A stretch of DNA of 64,000 bases from Rhodoferax sp. (lineage in GTDB: Bacteria > Pseudomonadota > Gammaproteobacteria > Burkholderiales > Burkholderiaceae_C), in contig NZ_JAUYQD010000105.1 in NCBI RefSeq assembly GCF_030697375.1, positions 1-64,000 on the forward strand, read 5' to 3'. Position numbers and translations under genes: made by a program. Positions 43,041 to 51,965 of the stretch are shown one piece after another. Under the pieces are notes generated by a model. That model saw only the letters and a list, made by a program, of their open reading frames with translations, was not told where the DNA came from and ran no database searches. The first letter of the stretch is position 1; the number at the start of each line of letters is the position of its first letter.

Positions 43041-44525
43041 ATGGCCTACCGTGACCTGAGGGATTTCATCGCCCAGTTGGAGCAACTGGGCGAACTCAAA
43101 CGGGTGAGCGCATCCGTCTCCCCGCATCTGGAAATGACCGCCTTGTGCGACCGCACCCTGCGCGCCGGGGGGCCTGCGCTCTTGTTTGAAAACCCCACCG
43201 GCCACAGCATCCCGGTGCTGGCCAACCTGTTTGGCACCACCCGGCGTGTGGCCTTGGGCATGGGCGTGGCCGATGTGGCCGAGGTGCGCCAATTCGGCCA
43301 TGTGCTGGCCATGCTCAAGGAGCCCGAAGCGCCCAAGGGTTTCAAGGAACTGATGGGCATGAGTGCCCTGGTTAAAACCCTGTGGAACATGGCGCCCAAA
43401 GAGCTGCGCAGCGCTGCCTGCCAGGAGGTGGTGTGGGAAGGTGCCGACGTGGACCTGACCCGCTTGCCCATCCAGCACTGCTGGCCCGGTGACGTGGCGC
43501 CGCTCATCACCTGGGGCTTGGTCATCACCCAAGGCCCACACAAGGCGCGGCAAAACCTGGGCATCTACCGCCAGCAGGTGCTGGCACGCAACCAAGTCAT
43601 CATGCGTTGGTTGCCGCACCGCGGCGGCGCGCTGGATTTCCGGGAGCATGGGGCGCAAAACCCCGGCCAACCCTACCCGGTGTGTGTGGCGCTGGGCGCC
43701 GACCCGGCCACCATTCTGGGCGCGGTCACCCCGGTGCCCGACAGCCTGTCGGAATACCAATTTGCCGGCCTGCTGCGCGGCAGCCGCACTGAACTCGTCA
43801 AGGCCCTGGGCAGCGAACTGCGTGTGCCCGCCAGCGCCGAAATCGTGCTGGAAGGCCATATCTACCCCGATGCCAAACACCCCAGCGGGTTTGAGCATGC
43901 CGTCGAAGGCCCCTACGGCGACCACACCGGCTACTACAACGAGACCGCCGAATTCCCGGTGTTCACCATCGACCGCATCACCCGCAAGCGCGAGCCGATC
44001 TACCACTCCACCTACACCGGAAAACCGCCCGACGAACCCGCCATGCTGGGGCTGGCGCTGAACGAGCTGTTTGTGCCGCTCTTGCAGCGCCAGTACCCCG
44101 AGATCACCGACTTCTATCTGCCGCCCGAAGGCTGCAGCTACCGCATGGCAGTGGTGAGCATCAAGAAGTCCTACCCCGGCCATGCACGGCGCATCATGTT
44201 TGGCATCTGGAGCTTTTTGCGCCAGTTCATGTACACCAAGTTCATCGTGGTGGTGGACGAGGACATCAATGTGCGCGACTGGAAGGATGTCATCTGGGCC
44301 ATCACCACCCGCATGGACCCGACGCGCGACACCCTGCTGGTGGACAGCACCCCCATCGACTACCTGGACTTTGCCTCGCCGGTGAGCGGCCTGGGCAGCA
44401 AGATGGGGCTGGACGCCACCAACAAATGGCCGGGGGAAACCAACCGCGAGTGGGGCCGCACCATGCAGATGACGCCGGAGGTGACGGCACGGATGGATGT
44501 GGTCTGGCAGGGCTTGGGTTTGTAA
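43041..44525 (+). CDS. ubiD: 4-hydroxy-3-polyprenylbenzoate decarboxylase UbiD
   Basis: UbiD removes the ring carboxylate of the ubiquinone precursor using prenylated FMN. The 494-residue protein begins MAYRDLRDFIAQLEQLGELKRV and has EGPYGDHTGYYNE (active-site region), YHSTYTGKPPDEPAMLG and DATNKWPGET. ATG 43041 lies 13 bases after ubiX. Its 3' end and the downstream repeat are duplicated in broken form at 46367-46661. Confidence 0.95.
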   Translation: MAYRDLRDFIAQLEQLGELKRVSASVSPHLEMTALCDRTLRAGGPALLFENPTGHSIPVLANLFGTTRRVALGMGVADVAEVRQFGHVLAMLKEPEAPKGFKELMGMSALVKTLWNMAPKELRSAACQEVVWEGADVDLTRLPIQHCWPGDVAPLITWGLVITQGPHKARQNLGIYRQQVLARNQVIMRWLPHRGGALDFREHGAQNPGQPYPVCVALGADPATILGAVTPVPDSLSEYQFAGLLRGSRTELVKALGSELRVPASAEIVLEGHIYPDAKHPSGFEHAVEGPYGDHTGYYNETAEFPVFTIDRITRKREPIYHSTYTGKPPDEPAMLGLALNELFVPLLQRQYPEITDFYLPPEGCSYRMAVVSIKKSYPGHARRIMFGIWSFLRQFMYTKFIVVVDEDINVRDWKDVIWAITTRMDPTRDTLLVDSTPIDYLDFASPVSGLGSKMGLDATNKWPGETNREWGRTMQMTPEVTARMDVVWQGLGL

Positions 44526-44583
44526 GCAAAATCGGGCTGTAGCCCCCGTAGAATATGCGTTAGCAGCTATTAATTAAATAGCG
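44526..44583 (-). repeat. Dispersed repeat after ubiD, copy 7
   Basis: On the minus strand it reads TAATAGCTGCTAACGC, ATATTCTACGGGGGCTACAG and CCCGATTTTGCTT. It starts directly after the ubiD stop codon and belongs to the duplicated unit (see copy 8). The rest of the 44526-44757 gap holds only the start of the next gene's leader; I see no terminator. Confidence 0.8.
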
Positions 44584-44757
44584 GTCGGCTTGTCCTGCCG
44601 TTGTGCACCCCATACCCCGGTGCAGTCCAGGATACCTGTTGATGAAGGCACAATGTGGCAGCCAGGGAATTGTCACTTGTAGGTGACCTGATGAAGTCCC
44701 TGAGCAGAGTACATCCCAGTTGTGTGGCAATCGCAAGTAGAAATAGGCACGGAAAAT

Positions 44758-46281
44758 ATGATTGACCTCTCCCCCGCCCAAGCCGCCGACCGCATTACCG
44801 CGCTGCTGGCCGTGCACGAGAGTCGCACGCTCGACTTCAAACGCATCAGTGGCAAGCAAAGCCGCATGTTTGAGGCCATCTGTGCCTTTGCCAATACCGA
44901 TGGCGGCTTGCTGGTAATTGGCATTGGCGATGCCAAGGCGCTCAAGCCCGGTGACAAGCCGCAGAGCCGCCTATTTGGTGTGGAAGAAAACGCGGAAGGG
45001 TTTGACAACTTTCGCACCGAGTTGTTAACCCGCTTTACCCCCTCCATCACCAAGCTGCATTGGATTCGCGTGCCCTGCACGTTGCACAACGGTCAGCGTG
45101 GGCATGTGGTGCTGTTGCGTGTGGAGAAAAGCGACCAGGTGCATTCCATTATGGGCAATGGCACCTGGACGCGCATGGATGCCAGCAACCGGGAACTGAG
45201 TGCTGCGGAAATTGCAGATTTGGCCTACCAGCGGGGTGTGAAGAGTGCGGAAACGCTGCCCATGCCGGTGGCGCTGAACCTGCTGGAGTCCGATGCGTGG
45301 CGCAGTTATTGCGCCACCCGCGGTCTGGCTGATTTTGATTTGGCGGTGCGCTTGCCCAAGCTAGGGCTTGCTGTGCCCGGGGCGGACGGCTTGCAGCCCT
45401 TGTTGGCGGCGCTGTTGCTGTTTGCCGATGAGCCGGGGGCGCTGCTGGCTGGGCAGGGCATGCGGGCCGATATTCGTGTGTTTCACTATAAGGGGCGGGC
45501 GGTGCAGCGTGGAGAAGTGCCAAACCTGCTGTTGCCACCCAAAACCATTACCGGCCCTGTGGTGGTGCAGATTGCCAAGGCGCAGGCCTATGTGCTGGAG
45601 CGGTTGGCGCAGGGCCTCACGATGGAAGGCTCGGGCTTCAAGACGCGTTACCGTTTTCCAGAGCGAGTGATCAAGGAGGCGATCACCAACGCAGTGGTGC
45701 ACCGTGACTACCGATTGAACCGGGACATTCATATTCGAATTTTTGATGACCGCGTAGAGGTTGAAAGCCCTGGGCGCCTGCCCGGCAATTTGACGCCCGC
45801 GACTATTGACAAGGCGGGCTCGATGCCGCGCAACAGCTTGCTGGCCCGCCATTTGCGCGAGTTTCCCAATCCGCCGAATGTCGATGCTGGAGAAGGCGTG
45901 CCGATGATGTTTGCGCAGATGGCGCAGGCCAATTTGTATGAGCCTTTGTACCGCGAAAAATTGGATGCCGCCGTGCCCACGCTGCTGGTGACCTTTCTGA
46001 ATGAGGAGCGGCCACCGCTGTGGGTGCAGGTTAGTGACTGGATTGACCGCAATGGCCCTATAGCCAATGGCAAGCTGCGCGAGATTTCGGGCCTGGATAC
46101 GCTGGCGGCTTCCAAGCAGCTGCGCCAGTGGGTGGCGCAAGGTGTGCTGCTGGCTTTGCCCGCAGCATCGCGCCAGCAAGCCAGTTACACCAAACCGGAG
46201 CTGGCCGGTCTGGCGGATATGACGTATTCATTATCTTTTGGCTTGGATAATGAAATTGAAAATAATGAAAAACCTTTTTAA
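44758..46281 (+). CDS. AlbA_2 / RecG-like ATP-binding putative regulator
   Basis: The 507-residue protein is of the COG2865 type. An N-terminal AlbA_2 (Schlafen-like) domain carries ESRTLDFKRISG and FANTDGGLLVIGIGD. A GHKL-like ATPase-C segment has VIKEAITNAVVHRDYR and DDRVEVESPGRLPGN, followed by a winged-helix end. Such genes are usually in accessory DNA and are described as transcriptional regulators or phage-defence-associated proteins. It sits between ubiD and the broken ubiD copy, so it is the cargo of an insertion. Confidence 0.85.
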   Translation: MIDLSPAQAADRITALLAVHESRTLDFKRISGKQSRMFEAICAFANTDGGLLVIGIGDAKALKPGDKPQSRLFGVEENAEGFDNFRTELLTRFTPSITKLHWIRVPCTLHNGQRGHVVLLRVEKSDQVHSIMGNGTWTRMDASNRELSAAEIADLAYQRGVKSAETLPMPVALNLLESDAWRSYCATRGLADFDLAVRLPKLGLAVPGADGLQPLLAALLLFADEPGALLAGQGMRADIRVFHYKGRAVQRGEVPNLLLPPKTITGPVVVQIAKAQAYVLERLAQGLTMEGSGFKTRYRFPERVIKEAITNAVVHRDYRLNRDIHIRIFDDRVEVESPGRLPGNLTPATIDKAGSMPRNSLLARHLREFPNPPNVDAGEGVPMMFAQMAQANLYEPLYREKLDAAVPTLLVTFLNEERPPLWVQVSDWIDRNGPIANGKLREISGLDTLAASKQLRQWVAQGVLLALPAASRQQASYTKPELAGLADMTYSLSFGLDNEIENNEKPF

Positions 46282-46366
46282 ATCAATGGGTTGAAATTAT
46301 TTCATTATCCATGTTGCATTTTTTTGAAGAGTAAACCCCCGTCCTCAACTTCTGGACGCATGGCTG

Positions 46367-46603
46367 CAGTGGAGAGCATCAAGAAGTCCTACCCCGGCCA
46401 CGCGCGACACCCTGCTGGTGGACAGCACGCCCATCGACTACCTGGACTTTGCCTCGCCGGTGAGCGGCCTGGGCAGCAAGATGGGCCTGGACGCCACCAA
46501 CAAATGGCCCGGCGAAACCCACCGCGAGTGGGGCCGCACGATGCGGACGACGCCGGAGGTCACGGCCCGGATGGATAATGTCTGGCAGGGCTTTGGTTTA
46601 TAA
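46367..46603 (+). pseudogene. Broken duplicate of the ubiD 3' end
   Basis: The segment repeats ubiD from SIKKSYPGHA to the stop, lacking about 140 bases that correspond to 44183-44322, which shifts the frame. The last 160 bases keep the ubiD reading (YLDFASPVSGLGSKMGLDA onward) with scattered substitutions. The repeat after the stop is duplicated too. It marks the right edge of the inserted AlbA_2 gene. Confidence 0.9.
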
Positions 46604-46661
46604 GCCAAATCGGGCTGTAGCCCCCGTGGAGTAAGCGTGAGCAGCTATTAATTTAGGAGTG
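46604..46661 (-). repeat. Dispersed repeat after the ubiD relic, copy 8
   Basis: A second copy of the repeat at the same place after the relic stop codon as copy 7 after ubiD. It differs from copy 7 at several positions. Confidence 0.8.
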
Positions 46662-46684
46662 ATTGGCCTGTGTAAACCGCATTG

Positions 46685-46785
46685 CAGCCGGTGCGTGGAC
46701 CGCCGTTGTGGGATGGCTGTGATGCGCAGATGGGCGAGGGTGTCGAAGTCGAGCCAGACTGGGGTATGGCGGCGCGCCTGGTCCA
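46685..46785 (+). mobile_element. IS91-type transposase C-terminal fragment
   Basis: The frame reads PVRGPPLWDGCDAQMGEGVE and VEPDWGMAA, which is the tail of IS91/Y2-type transposases. Only about 30 codons remain. It runs into the leader of the aminotransferase gene. Confidence 0.65.
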
Positions 46786-46849
46786 GGGTGGTCCCTGCCT
46801 GGTCTTTCGGCACCTTATTTCCACACATCCCCCTATCATTGACCTCCCT

Positions 46850-48064
46850 ATGACCCATGCACCCACGCCCACCATGATCCATCCGCCCAAAGTCGATAGC
46901 CTGGACTCGCTGCTTCCTTCTGAACCCCTGCTGATGATGGGGGCGGGGCCGGTGCCTATTCCTTACCGCGTGGCCCAAGCCAATTCGATCGTCATCAACC
47001 ACCTGGGCGAGACCATGGCGCGTGTGATTGACCAGTTGAAGGCCATGGCACGCTACGTGTTCCAGACCGAGTCGCCCTGGATTCTGGGGGTGGCCGGGCC
47101 GGGGTCCGCGGCGATGGAAATGAGTGTGTGCAACCTGGTGCACCCCGGCACACGCGTGTTGTGCGTGTGCAATGGCTATTTCGGGCGCCGCTTTGCCGAC
47201 ATGGCCCAACGCGTGGGCGGCGAGGTCGAAGTGCTGACCATTGCCGATGGCGAAGCCGCCACGCTGGAAGAGGTGCGGGACCAACTCGAACGCTTTCGCC
47301 CCGAGGTGCTGACCATCGCGCAAGGCGAAACCTCCTCGACCGTGTTCAACCGTTACCTGCCGGAGATTGCCCAACTGGCGCGCAGCCATGGCTGCTACGT
47401 CATTGTGGATGCCGTTTGTACACTGAGCACGATGCCCCTGAAAATGGACGCGTGGCACATTGATGCAGTGATTACCGGTGGCCAGAAGGGCTTGTCATCG
47501 ATCCCGGGTGTGTCCTTGATTGCCTTTTCCAACCGCGCCTGGGAGCGCATTGTGGCCCGCCCGCACGCGCCGCCGCAGTGGTGCCTGGACGCCCGCCTGG
47601 CCGAGCAGTTCTGGCACAAGGCCTCGTACCACTACACGGCGCCGGTGTCGGGCATTCTGGCGCTGCACGAAGCCCTGCACCTGGTCTGCACCGAGACCCT
47701 GCCCGAACGCTTTGCGCGCCATCTGCGCTGTTCCATCGGCCTGCAACGTGGCATCGAAGCGATGGGGCTGCGCTTGTACAGCACGCAGGCTTCGCGCCTC
47801 AATTCGGTGGTGGGCATCGAAGTCCCGAACGGGATCGACCGGGTCGAGGTCTGTAAGCGGATTTCAGACCGGTACCGGGTCGAGATTTCCGGTTCATTCG
47901 GTCTGAACATTGTGCGCATCGGGCAGATGGGCGAGCAGTGCCGCGCCCACAACCTGTTCCGCACGCTGCACGCGTTTGGCTCGACCATGAAGGAGTTGGG
48001 CGCCCAGGTCGATGTGGCGGCGGGCGTGGCGGAACTGGAACGCCAGTTGCAAGGCGCGCTGTAA
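46850..48064 (+). CDS. Class V PLP-dependent aminotransferase
   Basis: The 404-residue protein resembles alanine-glyoxylate/serine-pyruvate transaminases. It has MGAGPVPIPYRV, WILGVAGPGSAAMEMSV and the PLP-lysine region VITGGQKGLSSIPGVS. The start is taken at ATG 46850; MIHPPKVDS at 46874 is an alternative. The longer frame upstream belongs to the transposase fragment. Its physiological substrate is not clear from the neighbours. Confidence 0.85.
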   Translation: MTHAPTPTMIHPPKVDSLDSLLPSEPLLMMGAGPVPIPYRVAQANSIVINHLGETMARVIDQLKAMARYVFQTESPWILGVAGPGSAAMEMSVCNLVHPGTRVLCVCNGYFGRRFADMAQRVGGEVEVLTIADGEAATLEEVRDQLERFRPEVLTIAQGETSSTVFNRYLPEIAQLARSHGCYVIVDAVCTLSTMPLKMDAWHIDAVITGGQKGLSSIPGVSLIAFSNRAWERIVARPHAPPQWCLDARLAEQFWHKASYHYTAPVSGILALHEALHLVCTETLPERFARHLRCSIGLQRGIEAMGLRLYSTQASRLNSVVGIEVPNGIDRVEVCKRISDRYRVEISGSFGLNIVRIGQMGEQCRAHNLFRTLHAFGSTMKELGAQVDVAAGVAELERQLQGAL

Positions 48065-48067
48065 GGT

Positions 48068-48389
48068 GTGAGGGCGCCGGCCGTCACCAAGCACCTCAAG
48101 GTCTTGCAGCGCGCCGGGCTGATCAGCCAGGGCCGCCAGGCCCAGTGGCGGCCCTGCAAGCTGGAGGCCAAACCCCTGGTCCCCGGTGTGGCCGTTGTAC
48201 ACCCTGTCCACGACCACGTTCACCGAGCAAGGCGGCAACAAAACCTTGCTCACCTTGGAATGGTCCGCCTTTGAAGCCACCGCCGAAGAGGCGGCCGCCT
48301 TCGACGCCGCGCACGCCAGCATGAACCAGGGCTGGAGCGGCAACCTGGACGCGCTGGAAAACTATCTGTCGCTTTTACAGACTGCCTGA
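48068..48389 (+). pseudogene. ArsR-regulator / SRPBCC gene-pair relic
   Basis: One frame encodes an ArsR-type recognition helix (PAVTKHLKVLQRAGLISQGR, then QWRPCKLEAKPL). From about 48186 another frame encodes the end of an AHSA1/SRPBCC protein (TLLTLEWSAFEATAEEAAAF through ENYLSLLQTA and a stop). ArsR and SRPBCC genes commonly neighbour each other, so a deletion probably fused the two remnants. Confidence 0.7.
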
Positions 48390-48405
48390 GCAAGCTGAAA
48401 ATCTA

Positions 48406-48423
48406 CCATGGCAGTTGCCATGG
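48406..48423. repeat. Perfect 8-bp-arm palindrome
   Basis: CCATGGCA-GT-TGCCATGG lies between the ArsR/SRPBCC relic and the hydrolase 3' end. It could be an operator left from the lost regulator or a chance palindrome. Confidence 0.35.
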
Positions 48424-48537
48424 CGGCACGCTGGCCACGATACACAGCCTGCTCCCCTGCCTTGCCGCCCCCCCGAGGCCCTGCAAATCGGTGGCGTGCA
48501 TGGGGCGTGTGGCCACTCTGGCATGGCATGTCAGGCT

Positions 48538-49548
48538 TCATCGCGCACTTGCCTGCCCTTGCAGAAAACTACGCACCGCCGCGATGCTGGCCGTGGGCTG
48601 GTCGTTGAACATGAAGTGGCCAGCCTGCGCAATGGTGAGCAGTTGGGCGTCGGATGAGGAGTTGAATTTCGCCATCATCCGGCGTTGCACGGATTCCCCT
48701 TGCGCCTGGTTGCACGCCCCGCGCAGGAACAGCACACGGCCCGTGTAACGATCCAAGCCTTGGGCGAAGTTCAGGCCCTTGCCCCATTCGGGATCTTGCA
48801 TCATGCGCCCCAAGGTGGCTTCGAAGGCCGGGCTGCCAAACCGCCAGGCCTGCAAGGGCGGCAATTGGCCCTTGCACAGGGCGTCCTGGCCTTGCGTCAG
48901 CGGCAGGATTTGCAGCAAGAACCAGTCGTCCCGGGCGTAGGGGTCGCCGCCCGTGGCTATCCACCACTTGCCCAGCCAGGCCTTGGCAAAGCCCGCCACC
49001 ACGCGCCAACCCGGCCAGCCGCCGCTGGGCAGACCTGAGAGCGTGTCGGCATCCAGAAAGCCGGGTTCGGCCAGCACCATGCGATCCACTTTGTCCGGGT
49101 GGGCTCCGGCATAGGCAGAGGCCAGCATCGCCCCCCAGGAATGCCCCACGATGTGGACCGGTCGCTTGGGGCTGAAGTGCTGGATGACCGCATCCAGGTC
49201 GGCCACAAAGCTGTCCACCGTGATCTGGCTGGCGGGTACCCGCTCGGACAGGCCGCTGCCCAACTGGTCGTAGAACACCACGCGGTATTGGTCGGCCAGG
49301 GCCGAGAGCCCGAGCAAATAGCGGTAGTCGGCGCCGGGGCCGCCATGCAAGACCACCACCACGGGGGCGTCGGTATTGCCAAAGGCCTCCACATGCAGCC
49401 TGTGGCCATTCAAGGCCAGTTGCGGGAGCGTGGGGTCGTCCACCACGGTGCGGGGCACTTCGGCCAGAGCGGGCAGGACACTCAGGGCCAACAGGCAGGC
49501 GATGGTGCGGCTCACCCACCGGGTGTAGGGGCTGTTTTTCATGGTCAT
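48538..49548 (-). CDS. Exported alpha/beta hydrolase (proline iminopeptidase-like), intact copy
   Basis: The ~336-residue protein starts with a signal peptide (about residues 1-29, TIACLLALSVLPALA). It has VVLHGGPGADYRY, DQLGSGLSE and nucleophile elbow GHSWGAML, with the final His in AGHFMF. The HGGPG motif is typical of proline iminopeptidase-type hydrolases. A deleted second copy lies at 55556-56242. Start taken at ATG 49548; 49542 and 49557 are possible. Confidence 0.85.
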   Translation of the reverse strand: MTMKNSPYTRWVSRTIACLLALSVLPALAEVPRTVVDDPTLPQLALNGHRLHVEAFGNTDAPVVVVLHGGPGADYRYLLGLSALADQYRVVFYDQLGSGLSERVPASQITVDSFVADLDAVIQHFSPKRPVHIVGHSWGAMLASAYAGAHPDKVDRMVLAEPGFLDADTLSGLPSGGWPGWRVVAGFAKAWLGKWWIATGGDPYARDDWFLLQILPLTQGQDALCKGQLPPLQAWRFGSPAFEATLGRMMQDPEWGKGLNFAQGLDRYTGRVLFLRGACNQAQGESVQRRMMAKFNSSSDAQLLTIAQAGHFMFNDQPTASIAAVRSFLQGQASAR

Positions 49549-49647
49549 CACGGGCATTTCTTTCTTTCGGATCGGGTTGTGCAGGCCCGGATGTTCGGCG
49601 GCTGGTGGCGGGCCGTCGATAACATCGGATAATTTTTACGCCCTTCC

Positions 49648-49779
49648 ATGAAGCCTGAACCACTCACCCCCACCGATTGCCGCGACGTGCTCGCCACGGC
49701 ACAGCGGATCGCCCCCGTGGACGCGTCGGCGTTTGCCCCGCTCTGGCACGGCATGCGGGTGATGCGCCGTGTCAGTTGA
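49648..49779 (+). pseudogene. Truncated Crp/Fnr-type regulator
   Basis: The first 38 or so codons match the intact regulator at 56339 (MKPEPLTPTDCRDVLATAQR...), then the sequence diverges after HGMRVM and stops. It is divergent from the hydrolase, as the intact regulator is from the deleted hydrolase. This marks the left edge of the inserted block. Confidence 0.88.
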
Positions 49780-49892
49780 ATCGACATTTTCCCGGTGACC
49801 CGCCCGAGCAGGGGTTGCGGTTTTCGTGGACCAGCGCAAACACCTGCCACCACGCCAAAAAAGTCAGGGTCTTGGGGCGGACCGTTTCCGCC

Positions 49893-50876
49893 TTATATTT
49901 TTCCCGCCACCAGCGTGTAGCCAGCAGTCAGAGAGGACTGAACTTTGCCGCCCAAACCAATGGAGATGGAGATGCCGGGAATGGCGCTGTCCGGGTTGGG
50001 CATGCTGGTGGGCACACCCCAGGACACCCCCACTTCCAAGCCTTCCTCCAGAACCGCCCCCAAGGCCAGACCGATGGACGCACCGCTGTTGTCGCTGATG
50101 CCACCGGGACCCCAGAACAGGCCAAATGACACATCCGCACCCAGGTCCGAAGGCACGGGGCTGGCCGCCACGCCGAAGGACTGTGCCAGTCCGACCTTGA
50201 ACACATTGCCTTCCAGATAGGTCTGCATGATCATCATGAAGCAGCTGTCCTGACCGCCATAACCCACTCCGGCAGCGGCACACAGCTGAATGCCAAAGCT
50301 GGAGTTCTTGACTGAGTTCGGCACGATTTTCTTCATGACAACCAGCATGTCGGCCCGCGACTGCTCGTCCAGATCCTTCTGGGTGATCGCGCGCTTGATA
50401 CGGTTCAATGCGGCCTTGCCCTCGGGATCAAGATGGAGGGCGCGGTGTTTCATGTCGAGAATGATTGCCTCGTTCTTTTTGACGAATTTTTTGCCGGCCT
50501 CGCGCCAAATGCCGTCCAGCAGCGAGGTCATGACGCTGTTGAGTTTGTTGACCGAGGTGACGTAGCCATTCTGGATGGTCCCGCTGGACTCCGCGTACGC
50601 ACCTTTCGCATCATGCAGGAGGTCCGTCATTTCAGGCTTGGTGATGGCCGCACCTTGCTCCACCAGCGTCCTGGCGGTTTTGTCCGCCAAATCCTTGGTG
50701 GCCTTATCGGCAGCGGAGACGCCACTGTCGCCCACGCTTTTGATGCTGTCGCCGCCCGACTTCATACATTTGGTAAAGCTTTTGCACTTGGCTTGTGCGC
50801 TGACCCCGATCGTCAATGCGCACGTTGCCAGCACGGCCTGCACACACAGATGACCCACGTTCCATTTCTTTTTCAT
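49893..50876 (-). CDS. Exported protein of unknown function
   Basis: The 327-residue protein has a signal peptide (residues 1-29, ending VSAQA) and a lysine/serine-rich helical N-terminal half. The C-terminal half is Gly/Ser-rich and alternating, with PSDLGADVSFGLFWGPGG, beta-strand-like and ending in VAGKI. Four cysteines are present: CKSFTKC near the N-terminus, and LCAAAG and SCFMM in the middle. I do not recognise the family; a periplasmic or surface role is a guess. Confidence 0.7.
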   Translation of the reverse strand: MKKKWNVGHLCVQAVLATCALTIGVSAQAKCKSFTKCMKSGGDSIKSVGDSGVSAADKATKDLADKTARTLVEQGAAITKPEMTDLLHDAKGAYAESSGTIQNGYVTSVNKLNSVMTSLLDGIWREAGKKFVKKNEAIILDMKHRALHLDPEGKAALNRIKRAITQKDLDEQSRADMLVVMKKIVPNSVKNSSFGIQLCAAAGVGYGGQDSCFMMIMQTYLEGNVFKVGLAQSFGVAASPVPSDLGADVSFGLFWGPGGISDNSGASIGLALGAVLEEGLEVGVSWGVPTSMPNPDSAIPGISISIGLGGKVQSSLTAGYTLVAGKI

Positions 50877-51128
50877 GATGGCCTTTGATGTAAGTTAAAT
50901 TGACTCCGAGCACTTTGGCCAAGGCAGGTTAGCAGGGCCATTGGCGCGAAGCTTGCGAAAGCTTGCATTGGCCCATGCGTGCGCGCTTGCGCACGGGTCG
51001 GCATGAAAGTGAAAATGACGTGATCGGCCAAGGTGCCCGCCTGCTGCCGGGCACCCACGGCGAATACCTCGGCGCCACGGTGCGGGCCGAGGAAGCCACT
51101 CGCCTGGCCTGAATACGGGATTGCGCGT

Positions 51129-51340
51129 CTACCGGCTTCGACCCAGGTCCATGGTCCAGTAGAGGCGGTAGCTCGCGGCATCGTTGCGCACACAGGCCAC
51201 ACCCATATCACGGTAGGTCGGGTTCATCAGATTCTGGCAATGGCCGGGGCTGTTGATCCAGGTGCTCATGACGCTCTGCACCGAGGTCTGGCCCGCCGCA
51301 ATGTTCTCGCCCACGGCGCAGTAGGCATAACCGGTCGTAA
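51129..51340 (-). pseudogene. CAP (SCP-like) domain gene, 5' truncated
   Basis: The C-terminal 70 or so residues match secreted CAP-domain proteins: YCAVGENIAAGQ, VMSTWINSPGHCQNLMNP and YRLYWTMDLG. The N-terminal half is missing because the transposase fragment begins at about 51341 on the other strand. The upstream codons of this frame are not CAP sequence. Confidence 0.8.
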
Positions 51341-51767
51341 AGAGGGCGCTGAGCTGGTGTACCGCTATGCCAAGCAACGCAGTGAGCCCACCAGTGACAA
51401 GCGTGGTGCCAAGGTTGACGAGTTGCACCTCACACCGCTGGAACTGATAGAGCGCATCGCCGCCCTGGTGCCGCAGCAGGGCAACGTCGTGCCACCCAAG
51501 CGCTCACCGGCGCATTACCTGTGGGCAGTGCTGATCGCCCGCATCTACGAGGTATTTCCATTGCTGTGCCCGATGTGCAGTGGGCAGATGCGCCTGATTG
51601 CATTTATCACCGAGGGTACGCAGATCAGGAAGATCCTGAACCACATCGGGGTCGACTCCGAGCCGCCGTACATAGCCCCGGCGCGCGGGCCACCGCTGTG
51701 GGATGGCTCTGCGCCCGGTACATGCCGCGCACCGCACATTACGCTCCTGAACATCAAACCCTGGTGA
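51341..51767 (+). mobile_element. IS91-type transposase C-terminal fragment, longer
   Basis: The frame from EGAELVYRYAKQRSEP runs through LTPLELIERIAALVP, SPAHYLWAVLIARIYEVFP, LCPMCSGQMRLIAFIT and ends APARGPPLWDG before diverging. That is the C-terminal third of an IS91-family (Y2) transposase. The N-terminal HUH part is absent. It interrupts the CAP gene. The following gap (51768-51965) shows no gene. Confidence 0.85.
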
Positions 51768-51965
51768 TGAACCCAGCAGGTGGGGCTGCAAGGGCGTGAT
51801 TTAGGCGGATTTAGGGCGCATTCGTGGCGTGATACTTGGCCTTATGTGGTTGAAATGCTTATCCGTTCGTGAGCTGTCAGGGCAACACCCGCCTTCAGAT
51901 TCCGGGCGGAGTGATTGCGATAACGTTTCCGTAAAAGCCCAGAAGTCGTTTCTGAGGCATTTTTC

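Noticed and set aside
42864..44183. 439-codon open frame antisense to ubiX/ubiD
   Set aside because: Shadow frame; the forward genes are certain.
51033..51340. N-terminal extension of the transposase fragment
   Set aside because: The frame before EGAELVY is antisense to the CAP-domain remnant and shows no transposase similarity.
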